Part shown: in pieces, positions 5,709 to 13,114 of the stretch
Position numbering within the stretch: the stretch's first letter is position 1
How the letters are laid out: every line of letters begins with the position of its first letter
From: Brevundimonas sp.
GTDB taxonomy: Bacteria > Pseudomonadota > Alphaproteobacteria > Caulobacterales > Caulobacteraceae
DNA length: 13,643 bases
NCBI GenBank assembly: GCA_020253595.1
Contig: JADCBH010000357.1
Span: 1 to 13,643, forward strand
Direction of reading: 5' to 3'
Program-made: the position numbers and the translations under genes
The notes under the pieces: generated by a model
Databases searched by the model: none
The model's input: the letters and a program-made list of their open reading frames with translations, nothing else
What the model was told of the DNA's origin: nothing

Positions 5709-7004
5709 TCAACGGCCGACATCGCCCTTGGTGAAGCCGGTCCAGACGTCATCGTAGTCCAGCTGCATGGTCGGGCTGGTTTGGGCCCATTCCGTGGTGC
5801 GGATCGGCCACCGGGTCTCGAACATGAAGGCCAGGGTGTGGTCGAGCTTAACGGGTTTCAGGTCCGCCGCCACCGCCTTGTCATAGGACGCCTGATCCGG
5901 GCCGTGTCCGCTCATGCAGTTGTGCAGGGACGCACCGCCAGGCGCGAAGCCCCCTTCCTTGGCGTCATAGGCCCCGGTGACCAGGCCCATGAACTCGCTC
6001 ATGACGTTCCTGTGGAACCAGGGTGGACGGAAGGTGTCCTCGGCGACCATCCAGCGCGGCGGGAAGATGACGAAATCGCAGTTGGCCGTGCCCGGCGTAT
6101 CCGACGGACTGGTCAGGACGGTGAAGATCGACGGGTCCGGATGGTCGAAGCTGACCGTGCCGATGGTGTTGAACCGGGCCGTGTCGTAGCGATAGGGCGC
6201 GTTGTTGCCGTGCCAGGCGACGACATCGAGCGGGCTGTGCTGGAAGGTCGTGACCCACAGTCGACCGGCGAACTTCTGGATGCACTCGGTCGGCCGATCC
6301 ACGTCCTCGAAGGCCGCGACCGGCGTCTCGAAATCGCGAGGATTGGCCAGGCCATTCGAGCCGATCGGCCCAAGGTCCGGCAGGCGGAACGGCGCGCCAT
6401 AGTTCTCGCAGACATAGCCCCGGATCGGGCCGTCGCATTCGACGCGGAAGCGCACGCCGCGCGGGATGACGACGATGTGGCCGGCCAATGCCTCGATGCG
6501 TCCGAACTCGGTGACGAAGACGTGCTCACCCAGTTGCGGCACGATCAGCAGCTCGCCATCGGCGCAGTAGAAGACGCGGTCCGTCATCGACCGGTTGGCG
6601 ACATACAGGTGGATGCCCGTTCCGCCCTGGGTCTCGGGATCGCCATTGCCGCCATAGGTCACCAAGCCTTCGACCCAGTCGGTCGGCACCTGAGGCAGAG
6701 GCAGGGGGTCCCAGCGCATGCGGTTCGGGCTGGGAGGGGCGTCGTTGAACGGGCCCGAGCGTACACGGCCCTGGTCGAAAGGCCGATAGGCTGGATGCTG
6801 AGCGCTGGGGCGCAGGCGATAGAGCCAGCTACGGCGGTTCTCGCTGCGCGGCGCGGTGAAGGCGGTGCCCGACAGCTGCTCGGCATAGAGGCCCATCGGT
6901 GTCTTCTGCGGCGAGTTGCGGCCGACTGGCAGGGCGCCCTCGACGGCTTCCGTGGCGAAGTGGTTGCCGAAGCCGGTCAGGTACTGTGCGCTGTTTCGCG
7001 TCAT
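5709..7004 (-). CDS. hmgA: Homogentisate 1,2-dioxygenase
   Basis: A cytoplasmic Fe(II) ring-cleaving dioxygenase of 431 residues that converts homogentisate to maleylacetoacetate in tyrosine and phenylalanine breakdown. The start GFGNHFATEAVEGALPVGRNSP (11-32, continuous apart from this description) and RSWLYRLRPSAQH (58-70) are near-universal in the family. The metal ligands are present: His331 and Glu337 in FHRNVMSEFMG, and His367 in MSGHGPD. They correspond to human His335, Glu341 and His371. His288 in SFDHPDPSIF matches the catalytic His292. The length is close to the human enzyme (445). GGGAG (plus positions 7012-7016) lies 7 bases before ATG 7004. The usual partners, fumarylacetoacetase and maleylacetoacetate isomerase, are not in this window. 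It lies 46 bases after the receptor gene on the same strand. Confidence 0.97.
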   Translation of the reverse strand: MTRNSAQYLTGFGNHFATEAVEGALPVGRNSPQKTPMGLYAEQLSGTAFTAPRSENRRSWLYRLRPSAQHPAYRPFDQGRVRSGPFNDAPPSPNRMRWDPLPLPQVPTDWVEGLVTYGGNGDPETQGGTGIHLYVANRSMTDRVFYCADGELLIVPQLGEHVFVTEFGRIEALAGHIVVIPRGVRFRVECDGPIRGYVCENYGAPFRLPDLGPIGSNGLANPRDFETPVAAFEDVDRPTECIQKFAGRLWVTTFQHSPLDVVAWHGNNAPYRYDTARFNTIGTVSFDHPDPSIFTVLTSPSDTPGTANCDFVIFPPRWMVAEDTFRPPWFHRNVMSEFMGLVTGAYDAKEGGFAPGGASLHNCMSGHGPDQASYDKAVAADLKPVKLDHTLAFMFETRWPIRTTEWAQTSPTMQLDYDDVWTGFTKGDVGR

Positions 7005-7050
7005 GTCTGATCTCCCGTGACGGGCGGTTTAGCGGGCGCGGGCGCGGGCG

Positions 7051-9072
7051 TCACCAGCGCAGCGACAGTCCGGCGCGCACCACGCGGGGCGGGCCGAAGC
7101 CTTCGACGCCGTCACCGGTCTCCGACACCTCGACCTCGGCGTCGAGCAGATTGTCGGCGGCGACGAAGGCGATGACGCCGTCGCGCACCATCCATTCCGC
7201 CCGGGCGTCGAGCGTGACTGCCTCGTCCAGCGTCCGGCTGTTCAGATCATCATCGAAGCGAGCGCCCTCGTAGCGGACACGGCCGACAAGCGTGAGCCGA
7301 TCCGTCGCCCGCCAGACCGAGCCTGCCGAAGCGCTGATTTCTGGAGCCTGGGCCGGGCGCAGGCCTGTCAGTTGCGGAGCGGCCACGCCCCCGTCGACTT
7401 CGGCCTCGGTCAGGGAGACGGCGGCGTCGAGGCTCAGGCGATCGTCGATGCGGTGGGTGACGGAGGCTTCCAGTCCGGCGGCCTTGATAGTCCCCGCGTT
7501 CTGGCGCTGACGCAGGACGCCACCGGCCGGGACAAAGCCAGCGCGCGGAAAGGTCGCCGGACCGACGCCGAGGGTCACATTGATGATGGCGTCGTCCAGC
7601 CGGTTCCAGAACACGGTAGCTTGCACCTCGGTCGCGTCGTCGTTCCAGGACAGACCGACCTCGACGCCCTGCAGAGTCTCCGGCACCAGCGCGGCGTTGG
7701 CCTCGGTCAGGTCGTTGCCGACGCGGAACGGGCGGTGCAGCTCGTTCAGGGTCGCAGGCCGGAAACCGGAATAGGCCGCCGCGCGGCCGGCCCACCCGCC
7801 GCCCAGGTCGCGCCGCGCCGCAAGCCGGGCCGAGATCACTTCGCCCGAGCGGTCGGGGTCGGTCTCGTTCAGCGTCGCCAGGCCGGTCGCCCTGTCGCGC
7901 TCGAGCCGCCGCCCGGCCGCGTTCTCCCAGCCGTCGATCCGCAAACCCCCGGCAACCAGCCAGGGGCCGCCCGTCCACGAGGCCTCGCCATAGGCCCCGA
8001 CCACCGAGGTCTCGCCGCCGGCGATACGGTCGCGTGTGAAGGCACCGCCCATGAAGCGGAACCGCTCTCGCGTCTCGCCCTCGTTGAAGCGTGCGTCGGC
8101 GCCGACTTCCCATTCCAGCTGTCCGGTGCCGACGGCGACTGCCGTGCGGCGCACAGCGACGTTCCAGCCCCAGCCCTCCGCCGGAGTGGCGAACTGGTCG
8201 TTGGCCGGCGTCGTCGATCCCCGACCCGCCGCGACAGCGACCGAGGTGTTGGCAAGGTCGCTGGTGCGACGCCACAGCTGCGCCCGCCAACCCAGCCGGT
8301 CGGTATTGGGCGCGCGCGACACCGTCGCCGAATAGCTCTCGCCGCTCGCGCTCGACCGGGCACCGAGGAGGCCCGACCCGCGTTCCTCGTCGTAGGCGGA
8401 GGCCCGCAACGACAGGGCCACGTCTACCGCCAAAGAGGCATCAAGGCGCAGCGACCCGGACTGAGTTTCCGGATCCAGTGGCGTGTCGACCGCGCCGGCC
8501 GCCGGGCCGCGGACGGGCGTATAGCCGTCGCTCACCTCGCGCTGGAGGGCCCCGGTCAGGCTGAACCGGCCTGCCGTGAGTGTGGTCGCCGCGCCCAGAC
8601 GCGGGCCGCCGAGCTCTCCGCCAGACAGCTCCAGGGCACCGCCAGAGCTGTCGCGTTCACGCAGCGCGATCACGCCGGTCAGGGCCCCCGCGCCATACGG
8701 TCCGGCCCCAGCGCCACGCACAATGTCCAGCCCGGACAGGCTCTCCGTCGGGATCTGGCTCCAGATCACCCAGCCGCCGAAGGGATCATTCAGCGGGACC
8801 CCGTCCAGCGTCACCAGCGTCCGACCCGCCCCCGACGGCGCGATGGCCCGGAGCGAAATGCCCTGGGTCGTCGGGTTGGCGGCCAGGCTTGAGGTCCGAC
8901 GGAACAGGCTGACGGCCGGGACGGACCTCAAGGCCTCGTCCAGCCGCGTCTCTCGCGACAGACGCTCCTCGCCGATGCGCACCACGCTGAACGCCGCTTC
9001 GCTGGCGGCGGGCGGCAGGCGGGCGGCGGTGACGACGATGTCGGGGAGGTCGGCGGGGGTGTCTTGGATCAT
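7051..9072 (-). CDS. TonB-dependent outer-membrane receptor lacking a visible signal peptide
   Basis: A 673-residue protein with the two-part layout of a TonB-dependent receptor. The plug domain is about 22-138, with PTTQGISLRAIAPSGAGR (67-84), VTLDGVPLNDPFGGW (87-101) and VRGAGAGPYGAGALTGVIAL (118-137). A 22-strand-type beta barrel follows and ends in LSLRW, the aromatic C terminus used for outer-membrane insertion. DIVVTAARLP (11-20) looks like a TonB box. Such proteins normally have a 20-30 residue signal peptide before this point, but here only ten polar residues precede it. A TAA stop lies four codons upstream in the same frame, so no longer start exists. The ATG overlaps the Mur ligase stop by 4 bases (ATGA), implying translational coupling. 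The transported ligand is unknown; the neighbours hint at cell-wall fragments. The barrel is short for the superfamily. Confidence 0.9.
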   Translation of the reverse strand: MIQDTPADLPDIVVTAARLPPAASEAAFSVVRIGEERLSRETRLDEALRSVPAVSLFRRTSSLAANPTTQGISLRAIAPSGAGRTLVTLDGVPLNDPFGGWVIWSQIPTESLSGLDIVRGAGAGPYGAGALTGVIALRERDSSGGALELSGGELGGPRLGAATTLTAGRFSLTGALQREVSDGYTPVRGPAAGAVDTPLDPETQSGSLRLDASLAVDVALSLRASAYDEERGSGLLGARSSASGESYSATVSRAPNTDRLGWRAQLWRRTSDLANTSVAVAAGRGSTTPANDQFATPAEGWGWNVAVRRTAVAVGTGQLEWEVGADARFNEGETRERFRFMGGAFTRDRIAGGETSVVGAYGEASWTGGPWLVAGGLRIDGWENAAGRRLERDRATGLATLNETDPDRSGEVISARLAARRDLGGGWAGRAAAYSGFRPATLNELHRPFRVGNDLTEANAALVPETLQGVEVGLSWNDDATEVQATVFWNRLDDAIINVTLGVGPATFPRAGFVPAGGVLRQRQNAGTIKAAGLEASVTHRIDDRLSLDAAVSLTEAEVDGGVAAPQLTGLRPAQAPEISASAGSVWRATDRLTLVGRVRYEGARFDDDLNSRTLDEAVTLDARAEWMVRDGVIAFVAADNLLDAEVEVSETGDGVEGFGPPRVVRAGLSLRW

Positions 9073-10496
9073 GCCCGGGCTTTAGCGCCCAGACGCGAAA
9101 CAAGCTCCGCCGCAAACTGCGACAGGGTGTCGTCCCTGGCCCCCATGACGATGATCCGGTCGCCGGGCCGGGCCATCTCCACGATCCGGTCACCGCACGA
9201 TGCGCGGTCCGCGAGCGCCTCGGCCTTGCGCCCCGCCGCCCGCACACCCGCCGCAATGTCTTGCGAGCCCACGCTGCGGTCCGTGGTGCCGCCGTAGTAG
9301 ACGGGCTCGGGCATCAGAAGAACGTCGTCGGGCTGCATCAGGCCGACGAACGTCTCGATGAACTCGGTCTTCATCAGCTTCAGCGGTCCGAAGCCGTGGG
9401 GCTGGAACAGGATCAGCAGCCGCCCCTCGAAGGCGTGCAGCGTCTTCAGCGTGGCCGAGATCTTGTCGGGGTTGTGGGCGAAATCGTCGATAACGGTGAT
9501 GCCGTTGGCCGTGCCCACGACCTCCATCCGGCGTCGGATACCGGCGAAGGTCTCAAGCGCCTCGACCGCCGCTTCGACGTCGATTCCAAGCGCCCGGACT
9601 GCTCCGATGGCCGCCAGCGCATTGGCCACATTGTGCGCGCCGGGCACGTTCAGCGTGACCGCATGGGTGCGCCCGGTCGCCCGGTCCGTCAGGGCAAACG
9701 TCATGCCCGCCGGCAGCGGTGCCAGATCGTGCCCCGACAGGTCCGCCTCGCTGTTCCCGAGCGCGAAGGTCACCACTGCCTCGCCGCGACCCTGTGCGAC
9801 CATCGACTGGGCGAGTGCCGCTGTCTCGGGGTTGTCGAGGTTCAGCACCGCCGTACGTGCCCGACCGGTGAATCCGCCGAACAGCTCGCGCAGCTCCTCC
9901 ATCGACTTGTGATCCAGCGAGATGTTGGACACCACAGCCACCGTCGGGTCGTAGCGGGCGATGGAGCCGTCGCTTTCGTCCACCTCGGCCACGAACAGGT
10001 CTGGCCCGCCGATCAGGGCGCTGGCGAAGGGATGGTCGGCATCGGCGAAGTTTCTCATCACCGCCCCGTTCATGACGGTCGGAGCGCGGAGGGCTTGATG
10101 CAGGATCCACGCGATCATGCCGGTGATGGTCGACTTGCCGCTGGTCCCCGCCACGCCGACCGAGGTCGGGGCCGCGTTGAAGATCTGGCTGAGGAGCTCA
10201 GGCCGGGTGACGATGGGCGCGCCGACCCGCCGCGCCGCGCCGATGTCCGGCACCGTGTCCTCGACCGCACCGGTCGCCACCACCGTGTGCTCGGCCCGCA
10301 CACCGGATCCGTCCTGGGGGTGAAGCACCACTCCGTGCGCCCTCAGCCAGTCGAACTTCTCGGGCGTGCGGCCCTGATCCAGAGACCGGTCCGAGCCCTC
10401 GACCGAGGCGCCGCGCGCCTGGACGATCATGGCGAGCGGCAGCATTCCCGAGCCGCCAACGCCGCAGAAGAAATAGGAAGGCTTTTCTGGCGTCAT
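9069..10496 (-). CDS. mpl: Mur ligase family protein, probable Mpl-type UDP-MurNAc:tripeptide ligase
   Basis: A 475-residue cytoplasmic ATP-dependent ligase with three Mur domains. The N-terminal nucleotide-binding domain has CGVGGSGMLPLAM (11-23). The central ATPase domain has P-loop GTSGKST (117-123), EVDESDGS (171-178) and NISLDHKSMEE (191-201). The C-terminal domain has NVPGAHNVANALAA (283-296), FAGIRRRMEVVG (317-328), DDFAHNPDKISATL (337-350) and LFQPHGFGPLKLM (363-375). Mpl joins UDP-MurNAc to recycled L-Ala-D-Glu-mDAP; MurC joins it to L-Ala. The motifs are intermediate (SGKST instead of HGKTT, AHNP instead of HHP), but the divergent LdcA gene favours the recycling role. A GTG at 10550 would add 18 residues unlike the family and has no ribosome site, so ATG 10496 is chosen. 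A MurC paralogue is the main alternative. Confidence 0.82.
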   Translation of the reverse strand: MTPEKPSYFFCGVGGSGMLPLAMIVQARGASVEGSDRSLDQGRTPEKFDWLRAHGVVLHPQDGSGVRAEHTVVATGAVEDTVPDIGAARRVGAPIVTRPELLSQIFNAAPTSVGVAGTSGKSTITGMIAWILHQALRAPTVMNGAVMRNFADADHPFASALIGGPDLFVAEVDESDGSIARYDPTVAVVSNISLDHKSMEELRELFGGFTGRARTAVLNLDNPETAALAQSMVAQGRGEAVVTFALGNSEADLSGHDLAPLPAGMTFALTDRATGRTHAVTLNVPGAHNVANALAAIGAVRALGIDVEAAVEALETFAGIRRRMEVVGTANGITVIDDFAHNPDKISATLKTLHAFEGRLLILFQPHGFGPLKLMKTEFIETFVGLMQPDDVLLMPEPVYYGGTTDRSVGSQDIAAGVRAAGRKAEALADRASCGDRIVEMARPGDRIIVMGARDDTLSQFAAELVSRLGAKARA

Positions 10497-10591
10497 CTTG
10501 ATCTTGGCGGCGGAATGCGGAGTGTCGCGGAAGACTTGCGTGACTAGCACGCGGCGCGGGGAAGGCCACGCTGGATGATCGGACGCCCGGA
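10497..10591. promoter_or_regulatory. Divergent intergenic region, Mur ligase / LdcA
   Basis: These 95 bases lie between the two start codons and should hold the promoters of both peptidoglycan-recycling genes. I see no strong Shine-Dalgarno on either side, no convincing -35/-10 pair and no long palindrome. If the Mur ligase really began at GTG 10550, only 41 bases would remain, which is a further reason to prefer the later start. Confidence 0.35.
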
Positions 10592-11410
10592 ATGAAGATC
10601 GGCATCGTCGCTGTCTCCTCCCGCTTCGCCCGAGAGCGGGCCGAGGCCATCCACGCCTGGTTCGCCCTTCAGTTCCCGACCAGCGAGGTGACCTGCACCA
10701 TCCACCCGAACAGCTTCGGCAAGTCCGGCCATTTCGCCGGCACGGATCAGGAGCGGGCGGACGCTTTCGTCGAGTTCGCCAACGATCCGCGCATCGATCA
10801 CATCTGGTTCGCGCGCGGCGGATACGGCTCCTGTCGCATCGCCGAGGCCGTCATGCCGCGCCTGACCGAGGTGGCCCGGACGAAACGCTACATTGGCTAT
10901 TCCGACGTCGGATCCATGCTGGCCATCCTCTACAAGGCCGGCTTTTCCGTCGCCCATGGGCCGATGGCGTCGGACGGGGTGCGCAACGACCCGACCGGGT
11001 TTCGCTCGCTGAACTGGCTGAGGAAAGGCGTGAGCGAGGGTCTGGAGCCGTCGTTGGCCGACGACGCACGTCCCGCTGTCGCCTTCAACCTGACGGTGCT
11101 GGACCAGTTGCTCGGCACGCCGCTGGAGCCCGACCTGACCGGCCATGTCCTGATGCTGGAGGATGTGTCCGAGGCCGCCTATCGCATCGACCGGATGATG
11201 TTCCACCTGACCAGCCAGCCCTCGATCCGACGGGTGGCGGGTATCCGGGCCGGTCGCTTCACCGATGTGACGCCCAATGAACCCGACTTCGGCCTGACGG
11301 CGGAGCAGATCGTCCAGCACTGGTGCGAGCGGTCGGGTATCCCCTACCTCGGCACTGCTGATATCGCCCACGATCGCAACAACAAGGTGGTCCCGTTCGG
11401 ACCGCGGTGA
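10592..11410 (+). CDS. ldcA: LD-carboxypeptidase (peptidase family S66)
   Basis: A 272-residue serine peptidase that removes the terminal D-Ala from the L-Ala-D-Glu-mDAP-D-Ala tetrapeptide of recycled peptidoglycan, giving the tripeptide used by Mpl. The S66 Ser-Glu-His triad is visible. The nucleophile is Ser104 in YIGYSDVGS. The Glu is Glu190 in LMLEDVSEAAYRIDRM, and His260 lies in GTADIAHDRNNKVVPFG. FARGGYGSCRI (73-83) is the other family hallmark. There is no signal peptide, consistent with cytoplasmic action. MKIGIVAVSS at the start is the expected first strand. Microcin-immunity MccF proteins share the family, but the neighbour supports cell-wall recycling. It is divergent from the Mur ligase and ends 1 base from the convergent Anbu gene. 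Confidence 0.93.
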   Translation: MKIGIVAVSSRFARERAEAIHAWFALQFPTSEVTCTIHPNSFGKSGHFAGTDQERADAFVEFANDPRIDHIWFARGGYGSCRIAEAVMPRLTEVARTKRYIGYSDVGSMLAILYKAGFSVAHGPMASDGVRNDPTGFRSLNWLRKGVSEGLEPSLADDARPAVAFNLTVLDQLLGTPLEPDLTGHVLMLEDVSEAAYRIDRMMFHLTSQPSIRRVAGIRAGRFTDVTPNEPDFGLTAEQIVQHWCERSGIPYLGTADIAHDRNNKVVPFGPR

Positions 11411-11411
11411 T

Positions 11412-12179
11412 CTAGCCGACGGCTGCGATGGAGGGACGCGCGGGCTCCATCCACGGCGGCGCAGGCATGTTGCGATGAGCCTGCGCCAGGGCCTCAGACC
11501 AGCGCCGGCCCAGATCCTTGAAGTAGGGATCGTCCGCTTCGATCCGCCGCTGCTGGCCGGCCAGCCCGTCGCGGGGCACCACGATCATGTCGAACGGCGG
11601 GCCCACGGCGATGTTTGAGCGAATGGTGGAATCGAAGCTGATCAGCCCCAGCTTCACCGCCTCCGACATCGGCGTGTCCGGGCGCAGGGCGCGGTCCAGA
11701 ATCGGCTTGCCATACTTGAGCTCGCCGATCTGCAGATACGGTGTATCGGTTCCACACTCGATGAAGTTGCCCTGGGCATAGATGAGATAGAGCCCCATCT
11801 TGCCGCCCTTGACCTGGCCGCCCAGCAGCATGGAGGCGGTGATCTTCAACGACTCGGCCTCGACCGTCGGCAGAAGGTCCTGGCGCACGGCATTCAGGCA
11901 GTAGCCGACCAACTGGGCCGCGCGAAACAGCGTCGGGGCCGTCTCCAGGGTTTCGGGCACATCGTGGCCCGGCATGCGAACGCCCTCAGCCAGCATGGCC
12001 AGAGCCGTTTGTGTCACCGACAGATTGCCCGCCGTGGCGATGGCGATCACCCGGTCATCCCGAACCTCGGTCACGTGCAGCTTCTTGTAGGACGAAATGT
12101 TGTCCACGCCGGCGTTCGTGCGGGTGTCGGCGATCATCGCCAGACCCTCGTTCACCAGCATGCCGACGCAATAGGTCAT
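11412..12179 (-). CDS. Anbu: bacterial proteasome-related N-terminal nucleophile peptidase
   Basis: A 255-residue relative of proteasome beta subunits and HslV. It opens MTYCVGM with no propeptide, so removal of Met1 should expose Thr2 as the N-terminal nucleophile. Asp18 in MIADTRTNAG and Lys32/Lys33 in SSYKKLHV supply the partner residues. GTDTPYLQIGELKYGKPILDR (143-163, in part) and SNIAVGPPFDMIVV (188-201) are strong Anbu signatures that separate it from HslV and actinobacterial 20S subunits. No ATPase partner gene is present, as usual for Anbu. It is the last gene of the alpha-E/transglutaminase operon on the minus strand, 88 bases after the transglutaminase stop. No Shine-Dalgarno is visible, and a GC hairpin lies 8 bases before the ATG. 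Proteins of this family form helical or ring-like assemblies; substrates are not well established. Confidence 0.95.
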   Translation of the reverse strand: MTYCVGMLVNEGLAMIADTRTNAGVDNISSYKKLHVTEVRDDRVIAIATAGNLSVTQTALAMLAEGVRMPGHDVPETLETAPTLFRAAQLVGYCLNAVRQDLLPTVEAESLKITASMLLGGQVKGGKMGLYLIYAQGNFIECGTDTPYLQIGELKYGKPILDRALRPDTPMSEAVKLGLISFDSTIRSNIAVGPPFDMIVVPRDGLAGQQRRIEADDPYFKDLGRRWSEALAQAHRNMPAPPWMEPARPSIAAVG

Positions 12180-12187
12180 CTGAAACG

Positions 12188-12205
12188 GCCGGGTCGAACC
12201 CCGGC
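12188..12205 (-). promoter_or_regulatory. GC-rich hairpin directly upstream of the Anbu start codon
   Basis: On the minus strand GCCGGG GTTCGA CCCGGC forms a perfect 6-bp stem with a 6-base loop, ending 8 bases before ATG 12179. It lies where a ribosome would bind, in an 88-base spacer that is long for this operon. It could reduce or control Anbu translation, or mark the end of an upstream transcript, although no T-run follows. The loop resembles a tRNA T-loop by chance. Confidence 0.45.
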
Positions 12206-12267
12206 ATCCCGCGCAAATTGAAGGCCGACGCTAGCAGATTCGTATGAACGGACACCCCCCGGCGTGT

Positions 12268-13107
12268 TCATGACCAACCCTGCCGCTGCTGTTGTTGCTG
12301 GGTCTGTTGCATGTGACGCACACGAAGCGCCACCGTCATGCGCTCGCCACCGCCGCCATAGCTGGTTCCCCGGATCGGGGTGGCCCCCAGCGCATCCAGA
12401 CCGCAGGCGACCCGGACATAGTGCTCAGTGGGGCAAACACCGTTGGCCGGATCGAAACCGACCCAGCCAAGGCCCTCGACGTGGGCCTCTGCCCAGGCGT
12501 GGGCTGCGTCCTGGTCGATCACACCGTCGCGCCGATGAAGATGCCCCGAGACGTAGCGCGCGGGGATGCCCAGCCTTCGGGCACAGGCGATGAAGATCTG
12601 GGCATGATCCTGACAGACGCCCTGCTTCTGGGCCCAGGCGTCGGCGGCGGTATGGTCGGGGGTCGTCGCTCCCACCATGAAGGCAACTTCGCCGTGGATG
12701 AGGCGCATCAGGCCATGGAGCCTTGTCAGGGGGTCGCCCTGCTCCACCCGAGCAGCCAGGTCGCGCAATCCCGCGTCCGCCTGGGTCAGGGGCGTGTCCC
12801 GCAGGAAAACCAAGGGAGACAGGCGTTCGGGGAAACCCCTGAGCACGCCGCCCGTGTCGACGGTGGCCACCTCGCCGGTAACGCGCACCGTCAGAACGTC
12901 CGTCGGACGCTCGGTGTAGAGCGAGTGCACGATGTTGCCGAAGGCGTCCTCGGACCGCCGCAGCCGCGCGTCGACGTCGGTTTCAATGCGCCAGTCCCGG
13001 ACCTGCTGGCCCTCGGTCGAGCGCGGTGTCAGGCGCAGAACCTGAACGATGAACCGCGCCGGGCGGGCGTAGGCGTAGCGCGTCTCGTGGTCGATCCGGA
13101 TCCGCAT
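12268..13107 (-). CDS. Bacterial transglutaminase-like cysteine protease, Anbu operon type
   Basis: A 279-residue cytoplasmic protein without a signal peptide. Residues 1-100 form the bacterial transglutaminase N-terminal domain (MRIRIDHETRYAYARPA at the start, FGNIVHSLYTERP at 56-68). Residues 150-225 form the catalytic core: Cys165 in KQGVCQDHAQIFIACARRLG, His203 in AAHAWAEAHV and Asp219 in GWVGFDPANG, the classic Cys-His-Asp triad. Such proteins may cleave or form amide bonds, and their true reaction is unsettled. The C terminus ends in a glutamine-rich tail, QQTQQQQQRQ (267-276). ATG 13107 is preceded by an AGGTGG ribosome site that overlaps the alpha-E stop codon; the gap is 7 bases. Alpha-E, this protein and Anbu form one operon. 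Confidence 0.93.
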   Translation of the reverse strand: MRIRIDHETRYAYARPARFIVQVLRLTPRSTEGQQVRDWRIETDVDARLRRSEDAFGNIVHSLYTERPTDVLTVRVTGEVATVDTGGVLRGFPERLSPLVFLRDTPLTQADAGLRDLAARVEQGDPLTRLHGLMRLIHGEVAFMVGATTPDHTAADAWAQKQGVCQDHAQIFIACARRLGIPARYVSGHLHRRDGVIDQDAAHAWAEAHVEGLGWVGFDPANGVCPTEHYVRVACGLDALGATPIRGTSYGGGGERMTVALRVRHMQQTQQQQQRQGWS

Positions 13108-13114
13108 GGCCCAC

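Noticed and set aside
5696..5752. Earlier start at 5752 for the Cys-rich lipoprotein
   Set aside because: It would overlap hmgA by over 40 bases and place polar residues before the signal peptide. ATG 5695 has a proper AAGGGA site.
5058..7010. Plus-strand open frame of about 650 codons opposite hmgA and its downstream genes
   Set aside because: It lies antisense to three well-supported genes and shows no domain; the length comes from GC bias.
7372..8892. Plus-strand open frame of about 506 codons opposite the TonB receptor
   Set aside because: Antisense shadow of clearly coding receptor sequence, with no motif of its own.
9261..10547. Plus-strand open frame of about 428 codons opposite the Mur ligase
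   Set aside because: The minus-strand frame carries all Mur ligase motifs, while the plus frame has none.
10497..10550. GTG start at 10550 for the Mur ligase
   Set aside because: It adds 18 residues that do not look like the family, has no ribosome site and would leave only 41 bases for two divergent promoters.
12188..12205. tRNA T-arm-like GGTTCGACCC on the minus strand
   Set aside because: No acceptor-stem pairing, anticodon arm or D-arm can be built around it; it is treated as a simple hairpin.
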